From Pseudomonas triclosanedens (GTDB lineage Bacteria; Pseudomonadota; Gammaproteobacteria; Pseudomonadales; Pseudomonadaceae): a stretch of DNA of 64,000 nt. Position numbers and translations under genes: made by a program. The stretch spans positions 4,887,001-4,951,000 of the forward strand of contig NZ_CP113432.1 in the NCBI RefSeq assembly GCF_026686735.1. Direction: 5' to 3'. A model generated the notes under the pieces. The model had not been told where the DNA came from and searched no databases. It worked only from the letters and a program-made list of their open reading frames with translations. Below, piece after piece: positions 26,232-34,108 of the stretch. Positions within the stretch are counted from its first letter, which is position 1. Each line of letters starts with the position of its first letter.

Positions 26232-26269
26232 AGCCCTGGCCAGCCTTCCTTCCGCGCCGGGGCTTTTTT
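26232..26269 (+). terminator. Strong plus-strand terminator without an adjacent plus-strand gene
   Basis: AGCCCTGGC pairs with GCCGGGGCT over nine bases (one G-U), followed by six T. It reads on the plus strand, but the nearest plus-strand gene ends 556 bases upstream and the next gene is on the minus strand. It could end a long helicase 3' UTR or an unannotated small RNA. Confidence 0.75.
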
Positions 26270-26270
26270 C

Positions 26271-27056
26271 TCAGCGCATCCCCCAACCGTGGCTGACCAG
26301 GATCGATTGCCCGGTGAGAGCCGCCGACGGGAAGCTGGCGAGGAACAGCACGGTCTGCGCCACGTCCTCGACCGTGGTGAACTCGCCGTCGACCGTACCG
26401 CCGAGCATGACTTTCTTCACGACGTCTTCCTCGCTGATACCCAGCTCCCTGGCCTGTTCGGGAATCTGCTTCTCCACCAGCGGCGTGCGCACGAAGCCCG
26501 GGCAGACGACGTGGGAACGCACGCCATGCGGCCCGCCCTCCTTCGCCAGCGTGCGCGCAAGACCGAGCAGCCCGTGCTTGGCGGTGACATATGCAGACTT
26601 AAGTGGCGATGCCTCGTGGGAGTGCACCGAGCCCATGTAGATCACCACACCGCCGCGCTTCGCCGGGTACATGTGGCGCAGCGCGGCGCGTGTGGTGAGG
26701 AACGCGCCGTCGAGGTGGATGGCGAGCATCTTCTTCCAGTCGGAGAAGGCAAAGTCATGCAGCGGGTTGACGATCTGGATGCCGGCGTTGGAGACCAGGA
26801 TGTCTATGCCACCGAAGGTGTCGGCCACCCGGTCGATACCACCGTCCACCGCCTGCTCGTCACTGACGTCCATCGCTACCGCCAGCGCCTTGCCGCCGGC
26901 GCCTTGGATTTCGTCGACTACCCGCTGCGCGGCGTCCTGCTGCAGGTCGGCGATGGCTACCGCCGCGCCGGCTTGCGCCAGGGTCATGGCGATCTGCCGG
27001 CCGATACCGCTGGCCGCGCCGGTGACGACTGCGACCTTGCCATCGAGTTGGCTCAT
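26271..27056 (-). CDS. SDR, probable D-3-hydroxybutyrate dehydrogenase
   Basis: The 261-residue SDR has the cofactor motif [16 protein letters not shown], and the active-site run [16 protein letters not shown], which is typical of bacterial 3-hydroxybutyrate dehydrogenases. The late [18 protein letters not shown] segment supports the same group. The enzyme would interconvert 3-hydroxybutyrate and acetoacetate in ketone-body or PHB turnover. No acetoacetate CoA-transferase or thiolase genes are adjacent, so other hydroxyacids remain possible. It ends next to a plus-strand terminator and has its own promoter space upstream. Confidence 0.82.
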   Translation of the reverse strand: MSQLDGKVAVVTGAASGIGRQIAMTLAQAGAAVAIADLQQDAAQRVVDEIQGAGGKALAVAMDVSDEQAVDGGIDRVADTFGGIDILVSNAGIQIVNPLHDFAFSDWKKMLAIHLDGAFLTTRAALRHMYPAKRGGVVIYMGSVHSHEASPLKSAYVTAKHGLLGLARTLAKEGGPHGVRSHVVCPGFVRTPLVEKQIPEQARELGISEEDVVKKVMLGGTVDGEFTTVEDVAQTVLFLASFPSAALTGQSILVSHGWGMR

Positions 27057-27099
27057 CTGGTTCTCCTCTGCCGCCCGCTAGTTGCGGCCAATCTGGATG

Positions 27100-27258
27100 C
27101 TACCGGTCGCGATGCTGACGGTAGTGCGTACAGGGCAACGACAGCGTATCGATCATGCCTGACAGCAGCATGTCCGCCAGCGGCCAGGCCACGATGGCAC
27201 CGCTGACGCCACCGCGCGAGCCGCCCCCGGGCAGGGCGGCGGCACGCACCATTTCCAT
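27100..27258 (-). CDS. Short ORF resembling the C-terminus of YceK/YidQ-type lipoproteins (possible remnant)
   Basis: A frame of 52 codons starts at ATG 27258, overlapping the stop of the ABC permease, with AAGGG six bases upstream. Its end, PLADMLLSGMIDTLSLP, resembles the conserved tail of small YceK/DUF1375 lipoproteins. The usual signal peptide and lipid-anchored cysteine are absent. It may be a degraded lipoprotein gene or chance similarity. Only the sequence pattern and the coupling position support it. Confidence 0.3.
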   Translation of the reverse strand: MEMVRAAALPGGGSRGGVSGAIVAWPLADMLLSGMIDTLSLPCTHYRQHRDR

Positions 27259-28391
27259 CACCATCCCTTGAGCTGATCCCAGCGCCAGTTACGGTACTGG
27301 TAGATCAGTGTACCCAACAGACCATACGCCGCCGCCATCGCGAAGAGAATGAGGATGCGGTCGGCCACGGCGGAGAGCGGCAGGTTCATCTGGTTCATTT
27401 CCACCACCGCGCGGATCGCCCAAGTGGAGGGAATCGCGTCCGCCAGCAGTTGCACCCAGTGCGGCATCGCCTGCGGCGGCCAGGTGAAGCCGGCCATGTA
27501 GAACAGCGGCAGGGTGATGAAGGTCATGGTCAGGTAAACCGACTCCTCCGAAGGGAGCAGTTCGGCGATGAACTCGCTCATGGCGATCACTGCCAGCAGG
27601 AACGGCAGCACCAGCCCCATCAGCATGAAGAACGACGCGGTTTGCCGATAGCCCATCATCCACGGCCAGATCACGTAGAAGAGCATCGCCAGCACAGTCC
27701 AGATCAGCAACTGCGCGGCATAGCGGCCGAACCGCGTTGAAGTCGGCTGGCGCAGCGAGCGGGGGGTGCCGCCGCGCAGGTTGAGGTTCACCCGCGTGCA
27801 GGACAGCAGCAGGCTGTGCTGCAGGATCAGCGTCACCAGGCCCGGCAGGACGATGGCGGCGAAGCTGGTGCCGGGGTTGAACAGGTCGGTGAGCTGGCCG
27901 ATCGCCGGTTGCAGCAGGACATTGGCCTGGGTCTCGGAGAAACCGCCGCGCATCAGCCGCTCGCGGTTGTAGCGCAACGACAGCTCGCCATAGGTGGCGC
28001 TGATGTCCTGCTGGATCTGCCCGTTGGCCATGCGGTTGGTAGCGTCGCCGAAGATCGGTACGGTGACCGCTTCGCCGCGCAGCACGCGCTTTTCGAAGTC
28101 CAGCGGAATCACCACGATGCCGAACAGTCTGCGCCAGGCCAGGTCATGCTGGGCCTCGGGCAACTGGTCATAGCCGATGGTCGCGATCTTCGGCGCCGCA
28201 TCGAGCAGGCGCACCAGCTCACGCGATACTGCGCTGTGGTCCATATCGATCACCGCAACCGGCAGGTCGTCCATCGTGCGGTGGGCATAGGGCAGCGTAG
28301 TCAGCGCCACCGACAATACCATCAGCAGCCATAGCGGCTTGCCCAGCATGTTGGCCAGGGATTCGCGGAAGACGTTACAGAAGTTCTCCAT
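27258..28391 (-). CDS. ABC-2 type export permease (YhhJ-like), second subunit
   Basis: The 377-residue product has an N-terminal helix (about 17-35), a large extracytoplasmic domain (about 40-180) with VAVIDMDHSAVSRELVRLLDAAP, and five or six C-terminal helices. This is the YhhJ/ABC-2 layout. GFTWPPQAMPHWVQLLADAIPSTWAIRA is the conserved family segment. It would pair with the upstream permease to form a heterodimeric exporter. No ATP-binding subunit is encoded in this operon. It is separated from its partner by nine bases. Confidence 0.85.
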   Translation of the reverse strand: MENFCNVFRESLANMLGKPLWLLMVLSVALTTLPYAHRTMDDLPVAVIDMDHSAVSRELVRLLDAAPKIATIGYDQLPEAQHDLAWRRLFGIVVIPLDFEKRVLRGEAVTVPIFGDATNRMANGQIQQDISATYGELSLRYNRERLMRGGFSETQANVLLQPAIGQLTDLFNPGTSFAAIVLPGLVTLILQHSLLLSCTRVNLNLRGGTPRSLRQPTSTRFGRYAAQLLIWTVLAMLFYVIWPWMMGYRQTASFFMLMGLVLPFLLAVIAMSEFIAELLPSEESVYLTMTFITLPLFYMAGFTWPPQAMPHWVQLLADAIPSTWAIRAVVEMNQMNLPLSAVADRILILFAMAAAYGLLGTLIYQYRNWRWDQLKGW

Positions 28392-28400
28392 GCGCGCTCC

Positions 28401-29573
28401 TCAGGCCGGGCTCAGGTCGAGGCGCCGGCGCAGGCGCATCTTGGCGATCATGTAGGCCAGCAGCGGGTAGAGCAGCAGCTTGCTGCAGGTATACAACCCC
28501 GACTCCGCCGGAGCCTTGCGCAGGAACTGGTCGAACAGCCCGTGCAACGTATGGGTCAACGGCTCGGCCTCGGAGATCACGCGGGCGATGGGCGGCATTG
28601 CCAGCTCCGGCAACAGCACGCCGGAATAGGTCTGTGCCAGGCCGATCAGCAGGCCGATCAGCGAATAGGCACTGAACCGGTTGGCGGTAAAGATGAACAG
28701 CACCAGCCCGACGCTCTGAGCCGCCGCCACGTAGCACGTAGTGATCGCCAGCATCCACCAGGGGCTGCCGTTGATCCTTGCGCCGTTCAACGTCACCAGC
28801 AGGAACAGCTCCACCATCAGCAGCGTACTGAACAGCAGCGTGTAGGGGGCCAGCTTGCCGAGCAGCCGCGCGCCGAGCGCCTGGGCACGCAGGATGTGCG
28901 GCGACGACGCGCGCAGCTCGGGCGCCTCGCGCGCCAGCACGTGCACCGTGGCGACGATCACGAACAACTGCAGCAGGTGCACGATGGCGGCGAACTGTTG
29001 GAAGTAGATGTAGTTGCCGCTGGCGTTGAACAGGCTTTCGTAAGCGACCGCAATGCTCGCCAGCGGCGGCATCGAGCGATCCATGCCGGCCGCCAGGCGC
29101 GGGCGCAGCTCTGCGTTGAGCGAGCTCATCAGACCGCTGAAGTCCTGGGTCGAATAGAAGCCGGCAGAGTAGAAAAGCGAGTTGTAGTACAGCTCGGCGG
29201 TCGGCTGGCGGCCAGCCAGTGCGTCGGCCTCGAAGTCGCGCGGGATGTACAGCAGCGCGTAATCGTCGGCCATGCGCAGCCGCCGCAGACCTTCCTGCAG
29301 ACCGCCGCCCAGGGTCTCGACCTGGGCGTGGGAACCGGCATCCAGCTCGCGAACGATACGCCGCGACAGGCTGCTGTGGTCGGCGTCGACCACAGCCACG
29401 GGCATGTCCAGCAGGGTGCCGGCCTTGTACACCCCGCTGATCACCACGAACAGCAGCAACGGCCACAGCCAGCCGAGCCAGTGGATGGTCCAGCTACGCA
29501 GGGCAACCCGCGTTTCGCTGCCGAAGGCCTGGGCGAAACGCAGCAGATTGCGTCTTACTGCTTCCAGTGCCAC
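28401..29573 (-). CDS. ABC-2 type export permease, first subunit
   Basis: The 390-residue product has the same ABC-2 layout as its downstream neighbour: a helix near 30-48, an external domain with VAVVDADHSSLSRRIVRELDAG, and C-terminal helices from about residue 215. The start codon at 29573 is GTG and lies within the last 19 bases of the HlyD gene, so translation is coupled. The pair resembles the two permease-like parts of YhhJ/RbbA exporters. The exported compound is unknown. The lack of a neighbouring ATPase is the notable point. Confidence 0.83.
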   Translation of the reverse strand: MALEAVRRNLLRFAQAFGSETRVALRSWTIHWLGWLWPLLLFVVISGVYKAGTLLDMPVAVVDADHSSLSRRIVRELDAGSHAQVETLGGGLQEGLRRLRMADDYALLYIPRDFEADALAGRQPTAELYYNSLFYSAGFYSTQDFSGLMSSLNAELRPRLAAGMDRSMPPLASIAVAYESLFNASGNYIYFQQFAAIVHLLQLFVIVATVHVLAREAPELRASSPHILRAQALGARLLGKLAPYTLLFSTLLMVELFLLVTLNGARINGSPWWMLAITTCYVAAAQSVGLVLFIFTANRFSAYSLIGLLIGLAQTYSGVLLPELAMPPIARVISEAEPLTHTLHGLFDQFLRKAPAESGLYTCSKLLLYPLLAYMIAKMRLRRRLDLSPA

Positions 29574-30526
29574 AGCGCGCTCATCCCTGGCCGCAGTCCA
29601 TCCACCGCCGTTTCGGGGTACAGCCGGACCTCGAAGGTCTTCAAGTCGAAATCGCCAGTGGCGCGGGTCGCGCGCTTGGTGGCGAAGTCGCCCAGCGGCG
29701 CTATGTAGCGCACCTCGGCCATCACCTCGGCATTGCCCAGCGCCGGAACCTGGATCGACACTTTGTCGCCCTTGCGCACCCCGGCCAGGATGTCTTCGCG
29801 CAGGTTGAAGACGAAATAGCTGTCCGACAGCCTCACCAGCGTAAGCAGCGGGCTGTAGGCGTTGATCAGCTCGCCCTGCTCCGCCGGGATCGGCCCGACC
29901 TCGCCATCCACTGGCGCCACCACGTTCAGCTCATCGGTCTGCGCCTGTAGCTCCAGAATCTGCGCATCGGCCCGGCGTACTGCCGCCTCCAGCGCACGCC
30001 GACGCTCCTCGCGGTCGCCCTGGGTGCCTTCGTCGAGATTGGCCTGGGCCTCGGCGACGCGGTTGCGCGCCACATCACGGCCGCGGCGGGAAAGATCAAG
30101 CTGCGCCTGGGAAACGAAGCCGCGCCCGGCCAGCTCTTCGTTGCGCTGATAGTCCAGCTCGGCGTTGCGCAGTTCCGCCTGGGCCTGGGACAGGCTGGCC
30201 TGGAGCGCGCGCAGGGTCTCCTCGCGGGTGCCGTGCAGCGACTCGTCGAGCTGCGCCTGCACCTGGTTGCGCGCGGCGCGCAGCGAGTCCAGTTGGGCCT
30301 GCAGCTCCGGGCTGCTGAGGGTGATCAGCAACTGGCCCTGCTTCACATCGTCACCACGCCGCACATGCAGCAGTTCGACGCGGCCCTTGGCCTTGGACGC
30401 GACGATGACATTGGTGGCATCCGCCTCGCCCTGCAGCAGCAGGGGCTGGGAGTGCAGGCGGAGATAAAGGGTGATGGCGATGATCACCAGAATCAGCAGC
30501 GGCGCAAACAGCTTCCATCCCTTCAT
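29555..30526 (-). CDS. HlyD-family periplasmic adaptor (YhiI-like)
   Basis: The 323-residue product has one N-terminal helix (about 7-24), two lipoyl halves (VASKAKGRVELLHVRRGDDVKQGQ near 43-66 and NVVAPVDGEVGPIPAEQGE near 200) and a long coiled-coil hairpin between. It would connect the two ABC-2 permeases to an outer-membrane channel such as TolC. The ATG at 30526 begins at the membrane anchor. A GTG ten codons upstream has no better ribosome site. It is the first gene of the three-gene operon. Confidence 0.85.
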   Translation of the reverse strand: MKGWKLFAPLLILVIIAITLYLRLHSQPLLLQGEADATNVIVASKAKGRVELLHVRRGDDVKQGQLLITLSSPELQAQLDSLRAARNQVQAQLDESLHGTREETLRALQASLSQAQAELRNAELDYQRNEELAGRGFVSQAQLDLSRRGRDVARNRVAEAQANLDEGTQGDREERRRALEAAVRRADAQILELQAQTDELNVVAPVDGEVGPIPAEQGELINAYSPLLTLVRLSDSYFVFNLREDILAGVRKGDKVSIQVPALGNAEVMAEVRYIAPLGDFATKRATRATGDFDLKTFEVRLYPETAVDGLRPGMSALWHWKQ

Positions 30527-30612
30527 GGGCTCGAACTTCTCAGGCGGCGGATGCACCGATGGTAGTGCATCCGCCGCCGCCGTGACGGCCCGGGATCAAA
30601 GCCCGCGTGCGA

Positions 30613-31092
30613 TCAGCGCTCGTCGTCGCTGATCAGATCGCGTTCGCCACCGCGCGAGGGCGACGCCGGAGAGGGAAAGCGCGAAGACGCATAGCGCACC
30701 ACCAGTATCGCCAGCGCCAGCAACAGCAGCGCCACGGAGACAAGGATGATGCCGTCATCGGGCACATGGTTGTGCTGGATGTCGGCGATCATCAGGCGGG
30801 TCAGCGCGGTCATTGCCACATAGATCAGGAAGCGCACCGGCATATGGTTGGTCTTGAAGTAGATCCCGACCATCGCGCCCAGTTCGAGGTAGATGAACAG
30901 CAGCAGGATATCGTCGATGCTCGCGTGCCCCTTGCTGACCATACCGCCGAAGGCCGCGGCAGCCGACCAGAACACCGTACCGCCAATGGCGAACAGCGCC
31001 AGGTAATGGAAGCCCTCCACCAGCAGGTTGCCCAGGGATTCGGCACAGCCGTGCATCCGTTCGCGCAGGCGCTCGGCCCAGTCCAGTTTCAT
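30613..31092 (-). CDS. psiE: PsiE family protein (phosphate-starvation-inducible type)
   Basis: The 159-residue product has four hydrophobic helices (about 24-50, 58-78, 82-104 and 111-133). The central run LLLFIYLELGAMVGIYFKTNHMPVRFLIY is the PsiE family signature. Its function in the inner membrane is not established. In E. coli psiE responds to phosphate starvation and cAMP. I looked for a PHO box upstream and found only a weak half-site (TGTCACA near 31168), so regulation here is open. Confidence 0.88.
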   Translation of the reverse strand: MKLDWAERLRERMHGCAESLGNLLVEGFHYLALFAIGGTVFWSAAAAFGGMVSKGHASIDDILLLFIYLELGAMVGIYFKTNHMPVRFLIYVAMTALTRLMIADIQHNHVPDDGIILVSVALLLLALAILVVRYASSRFPSPASPSRGGERDLISDDER

Positions 31093-31261
31093 TCGTCGGC
31101 TCTCCCCGTATCGGATAATTGTTGGCGTAAAGCGTGCAAGCCGTACGCCATTGACCTTGCGCAGTCATGTCACAGACGAGCTGCGGCAATATGACCGCGA
31201 ACTTTTTCGGCCTGCCTCCGGTCCATCCAGAGGCACGCCACTCAACAGGCAGGACCGATTC

Positions 31262-31534
31262 ATGGAAAGTCCCTTCCAGGTACTGACAGACGCCTTTCAG
31301 GAACAGTATCGAGTCAACTTCAGCCTCGAACGCCCCGACGGCAGCATCGTCCTCACCCTCTCCACCGACGACGGCGTCGCCGCCCGCCGGCTGATCCGCA
31401 ACACGCAATTGCAGGATCCGGAGCAACTGCAGCGCTTCATCCAGAGCATTCGCTTCGGCATCGCCATCGAACAGGGCGGCACCGCGCCACAACTGCTGGC
31501 GACCATGACGGGCGGCCTGCCCATCGCATCCTGA
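31262..31534 (+). CDS. DUF3509 family protein
   Basis: The product has 90 residues. FQVLTDAFQEQYRVNFSLERPDGSIVLTL at the start and IRFGIAIEQG near the end fit the small DUF3509 proteins found mainly in pseudomonads. It is soluble and has no known function. It is a single gene, divergent from psiE. The 245 bases downstream contain the LexA site of yebG. Confidence 0.75.
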   Translation: MESPFQVLTDAFQEQYRVNFSLERPDGSIVLTLSTDDGVAARRLIRNTQLQDPEQLQRFIQSIRFGIAIEQGGTAPQLLATMTGGLPIAS

Positions 31535-31720
31535 ACCGATTCCCACCCTCGAAGGCATCTGACTCACGGCGCCTCGCGCCGGTCACGACTGCGCCCTGCC
31601 GCTCGGCAAAAGGGCGCGCGCACCGCTTTGGATCGGCGCAAATGATGGCCACCTGGTCACATCTCATCGCTCCGCGGCTATTCTTCGACGTTCCGGCAGT
31701 AGCACATCGCCGCCAGATTA

Positions 31721-31736
31721 CTGTATAAATACACAG
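31721..31736 (+). promoter_or_regulatory. LexA (SOS) box before yebG
   Basis: CTGTATAAATACACAG matches the gammaproteobacterial SOS box (CTG, ten bases, CAG) and is AT-rich inside as required. It lies 44 bases upstream of the yebG ATG, where it would cover the promoter. Confidence 0.88.
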
Positions 31737-31779
31737 TAAATTCCAACCCCCAATCAAAAGAAGGCTTACGAGGTGATGA

Positions 31780-32046
31780 ATGGCCGTCGAAGTGGTGTAC
31801 CGCAGCAGCCGCGATCCGGAGCGCCTGTTCATGGATAAGGCAGAAGCCGACCGGCACGACAAGATGCTGGAGCTGGCGGAAACGCTGGCCGATGTGCTGC
31901 AGAAGGCGGTGCCTTCGCTGAAGGAGGAGCAGGTCGAGGAGATCGGCATCTTCATGGCCAAGAACCGCGACGCCTTCGCCCGCGCCTTCAAGAACCAGCC
32001 CGACGCGCTGAGCGAAATCTTCAGCGAAGCTGCCGCCGAAGAGTAA
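31780..32046 (+). CDS. yebG: YebG family DNA-damage-inducible protein
   Basis: The product is 88 residues. AVEVVYRSSRDPERLF opens the protein and a helical acidic region follows, both matching YebG. YebG is a LexA-controlled protein of unknown biochemical role. The LexA box at 31721-31736 gives independent support. The P. aeruginosa counterpart (PA3413 from memory) is also among the most strongly SOS-induced genes. Confidence 0.92.
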   Translation: MAVEVVYRSSRDPERLFMDKAEADRHDKMLELAETLADVLQKAVPSLKEEQVEEIGIFMAKNRDAFARAFKNQPDALSEIFSEAAAEE

Positions 32047-32092
32047 CCCGGGGCCTGTCGCCCTTCGCGGCGCGGCCCGCTCTACCGGGGCA

Positions 32093-33127
32093 TCAATGCC
32101 CCGAGTACTCCCCATAGAGAATCCGCTCAGCCAGCTTGTCGGCGATTCGCGCCGGCGACAGGTGATCGGCCTGGGCGTGGGCGTAGACCTCGGTGAGCCT
32201 CTCGGCGATCCTCGCCAGATGCGCGGTGATGGTCGGCAACTGCTCGCCCTGGTGCTGCAAGGCGACGTAGATCAGGCCGCCGGAGTTGATCACGTAGTCC
32301 GGCGCATACAGGATGCCGCGCCCTTCCAGTTCGTCGGCGACTTCCGGCTGCGCCAGCTGGTTGTTGGCCGCGCCCGCCACCGCCGCACAGCGCAGGTGTC
32401 CTACGACCTGCGAGGTCAGCACGCCGCCCAGGCCGCACGGGGCGAGTATGTCGCACGGCGTGGTGAGTAGCGCCTCGTTGGGTACCGGGCGCGCGCCCAG
32501 TTGCTCCACGGCCAGTTGCACCTTGCCGGGGTCGATGTCGCTCACCAGCAGCTCCGCGCCCGCTGCTGCCAGATGCTCGGCCAGCGCGTAACCGACATGC
32601 CCCAGCCCCTGGATCGCGACACGCAGGCCCTCCAGATCGTCGCTGCCCAACCGCGCCTGGGCGCTGGCGCGAATGCCGGAGAACACACCAAGGGCGGTAT
32701 GCGGTGAAGGATCGCCGCCGCTGGTGGTGCTGGTGACATGCCGGGTGTACTGGGCGATACAGTCCATGTCCGCGCTGGAGGTGCCGCTGTCTACCGCAGT
32801 GATGTAGGCACCGCCGAGCGAGTCGACGAAGCGGCCGAAGGCCTCGAACAGCTCGCCCCGGTTGTTCACATGCGGCGAACGGATGATCACTGCCTTTCCA
32901 CCACCCTGGCGCAATCCGGCCAGCGCAGCCTTGTAGCTCATGCCCTGGGCCAGGCGCGCGGCATCGCGCAGGGCGGCGTCATGGCTGGGGTAAGGCAGGT
33001 AGCGGCAGCCACCCAGCGCCGGTCCCAACCGGGAGTTGTGGATGGCGATGATGGCCTTGAGTCCCGTGGCCGGGTCCTGGGCGAGATGCAGCGACTCGAG
33101 CCGGGTGGCTTCCATCATGTCGAACAT
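32093..33127 (-). CDS. ldh: Leucine dehydrogenase (Glu/Leu/Phe/Val dehydrogenase family)
   Basis: The 344-residue product catalyses NAD-dependent oxidative deamination of branched-chain amino acids. GPALGGCRYLPYPS and MSYKAALAGLRQGGGKAVI (catalytic lysine in the latter) mark the N-terminal substrate domain. The Rossmann motif GLGHVG lies near residue 180. NNQLAQPEVADELEGRGILYAPDYVINSGGLI is the usual C-terminal block. The start at 33127 has AGGGAG upstream. The frame continues open far upstream but leaves the family there. An inverted repeat at 33214 may be its operator. Confidence 0.92.
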   Translation of the reverse strand: MFDMMEATRLESLHLAQDPATGLKAIIAIHNSRLGPALGGCRYLPYPSHDAALRDAARLAQGMSYKAALAGLRQGGGKAVIIRSPHVNNRGELFEAFGRFVDSLGGAYITAVDSGTSSADMDCIAQYTRHVTSTTSGGDPSPHTALGVFSGIRASAQARLGSDDLEGLRVAIQGLGHVGYALAEHLAAAGAELLVSDIDPGKVQLAVEQLGARPVPNEALLTTPCDILAPCGLGGVLTSQVVGHLRCAAVAGAANNQLAQPEVADELEGRGILYAPDYVINSGGLIYVALQHQGEQLPTITAHLARIAERLTEVYAHAQADHLSPARIADKLAERILYGEYSGH

Positions 33128-33213
33128 GGCGGCGCTCCCTTGCTGTCTATGAACCGGATGGCTCCGATTCGGGGCCATATCAGTATAGGCAGCACCATTG
33201 GTTACGCGTTCGA

Positions 33214-33233
33214 CCGCGATGATCGTATCGCGG
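33214..33233. promoter_or_regulatory. Perfect inverted repeat between ldh and the divergent gene
   Basis: CCGCGAT and ATCGCGG flank the self-complementary GATC core (GATCGT between the arms), a 20-base near-continuous palindrome. It lies 87 bases from the ldh start and 62 bases from the start at 33295. The likely binder is unknown. Confidence 0.45.
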
Positions 33234-33294
33234 CGGGAGACTGGACGGGCGACGCCCACTGCGGTTAAAACCGCAGAGTCAGCCGGAGAACGCC

Positions 33295-34101
33295 ATGGAC
33301 CCGCGCCAAGCCTGCCTCGCCTGTCTCGCCCAGGATCCACCCGCTCTGTTCGAGGCGGCGCTGTGGATCGCCGCCGAACACGAGCCGCACCAGCCGCCGG
33401 CGCAGGCGCAGCGCCTGCTCGACACGCTGCTGCATCAGGTTGCGGTGGCACTGCCTTCGACCAGCGATGCCGAACGGGCGCAAGCGCTGCTGCGCCGGCT
33501 GAGCGAACTGGGCTTCGCCGAAGACGACGCCCTCCCCCTGCAACCGCGCGCCGCGCTGCTCCCCCATGTGCTGCAACGCCGCCACGGACAGCCGCTGTCA
33601 CTGGCGCTGATCGCTCTGGAGCTGGCACGCCTGCACGGTATCGCGCTGGTTGGGGTGAATTTTCCCGGACGCTTCCTGCTGCGCGTCCCCGGCGCCGACC
33701 ACCTGCTCGATCCCGCCACCGGCCGTCGCATCTATACCCGCGACTGCCGCGACCTGCTGGTTCGCCAGTTGGGCGCACAGGCCGAGTTGTCCGCCGCCCA
33801 CCTGAAAACCGCCAGCGCCGCCGACATGCTGCAACGCCTGTCACGCAACCTGCGACAGTTGCACCTGGGTGTGGGCGAGCCGCTGGCCGCGCTCAAGGAT
33901 GCACAACGGGTACTGGAGCTGGGTCCGCCCACCGCGAGCGATCACCTGGCCCGCGCCGATCTCTATCACACCCTCGATTGCCCCCAGGCCGAGCGCTACG
34001 ACCTGGAGCGCGCGATGCTGCTCAGCGACGACAGCGCCGAGCAACTGCGCCTGGCCCGTCGGCTGGCGGACATCAGCGTACCGCCCAAGGCATTGCACTG
34101 A
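33295..34101 (+). CDS. SirB1/transglutaminase-like family protein
   Basis: The 268-residue product belongs to the SirB1-type transglutaminase-like group. The stretch LPHVLQRRHGQPLSLALIALELARLHGI (residues about 88-116) is where related proteins place the core fold. GVNFPGRFLLRV and HLLDPATGRRI follow. The catalytic cysteine of true transglutaminases is not evident. The C-terminal 90 residues are helical and TPR-like. The role is unknown. It is divergent from ldh and convergent with the LuxR gene, the arrangement I recall for PAO1 PA3418-PA3420. Confidence 0.75.
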   Translation: MDPRQACLACLAQDPPALFEAALWIAAEHEPHQPPAQAQRLLDTLLHQVAVALPSTSDAERAQALLRRLSELGFAEDDALPLQPRAALLPHVLQRRHGQPLSLALIALELARLHGIALVGVNFPGRFLLRVPGADHLLDPATGRRIYTRDCRDLLVRQLGAQAELSAAHLKTASAADMLQRLSRNLRQLHLGVGEPLAALKDAQRVLELGPPTASDHLARADLYHTLDCPQAERYDLERAMLLSDDSAEQLRLARRLADISVPPKALH

Positions 34102-34108
34102 GCGACTC

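Noticed and set aside
16019..26270. CRISPR-like array from repeated GTAGGAGCG motifs
   Set aside because: The copies are few, unequally spaced, inverted and of REP type.
31090..31261. PHO box for psiE
   Set aside because: Only one weak half-site (TGTCACA) was seen; the required tandem repeats are missing.
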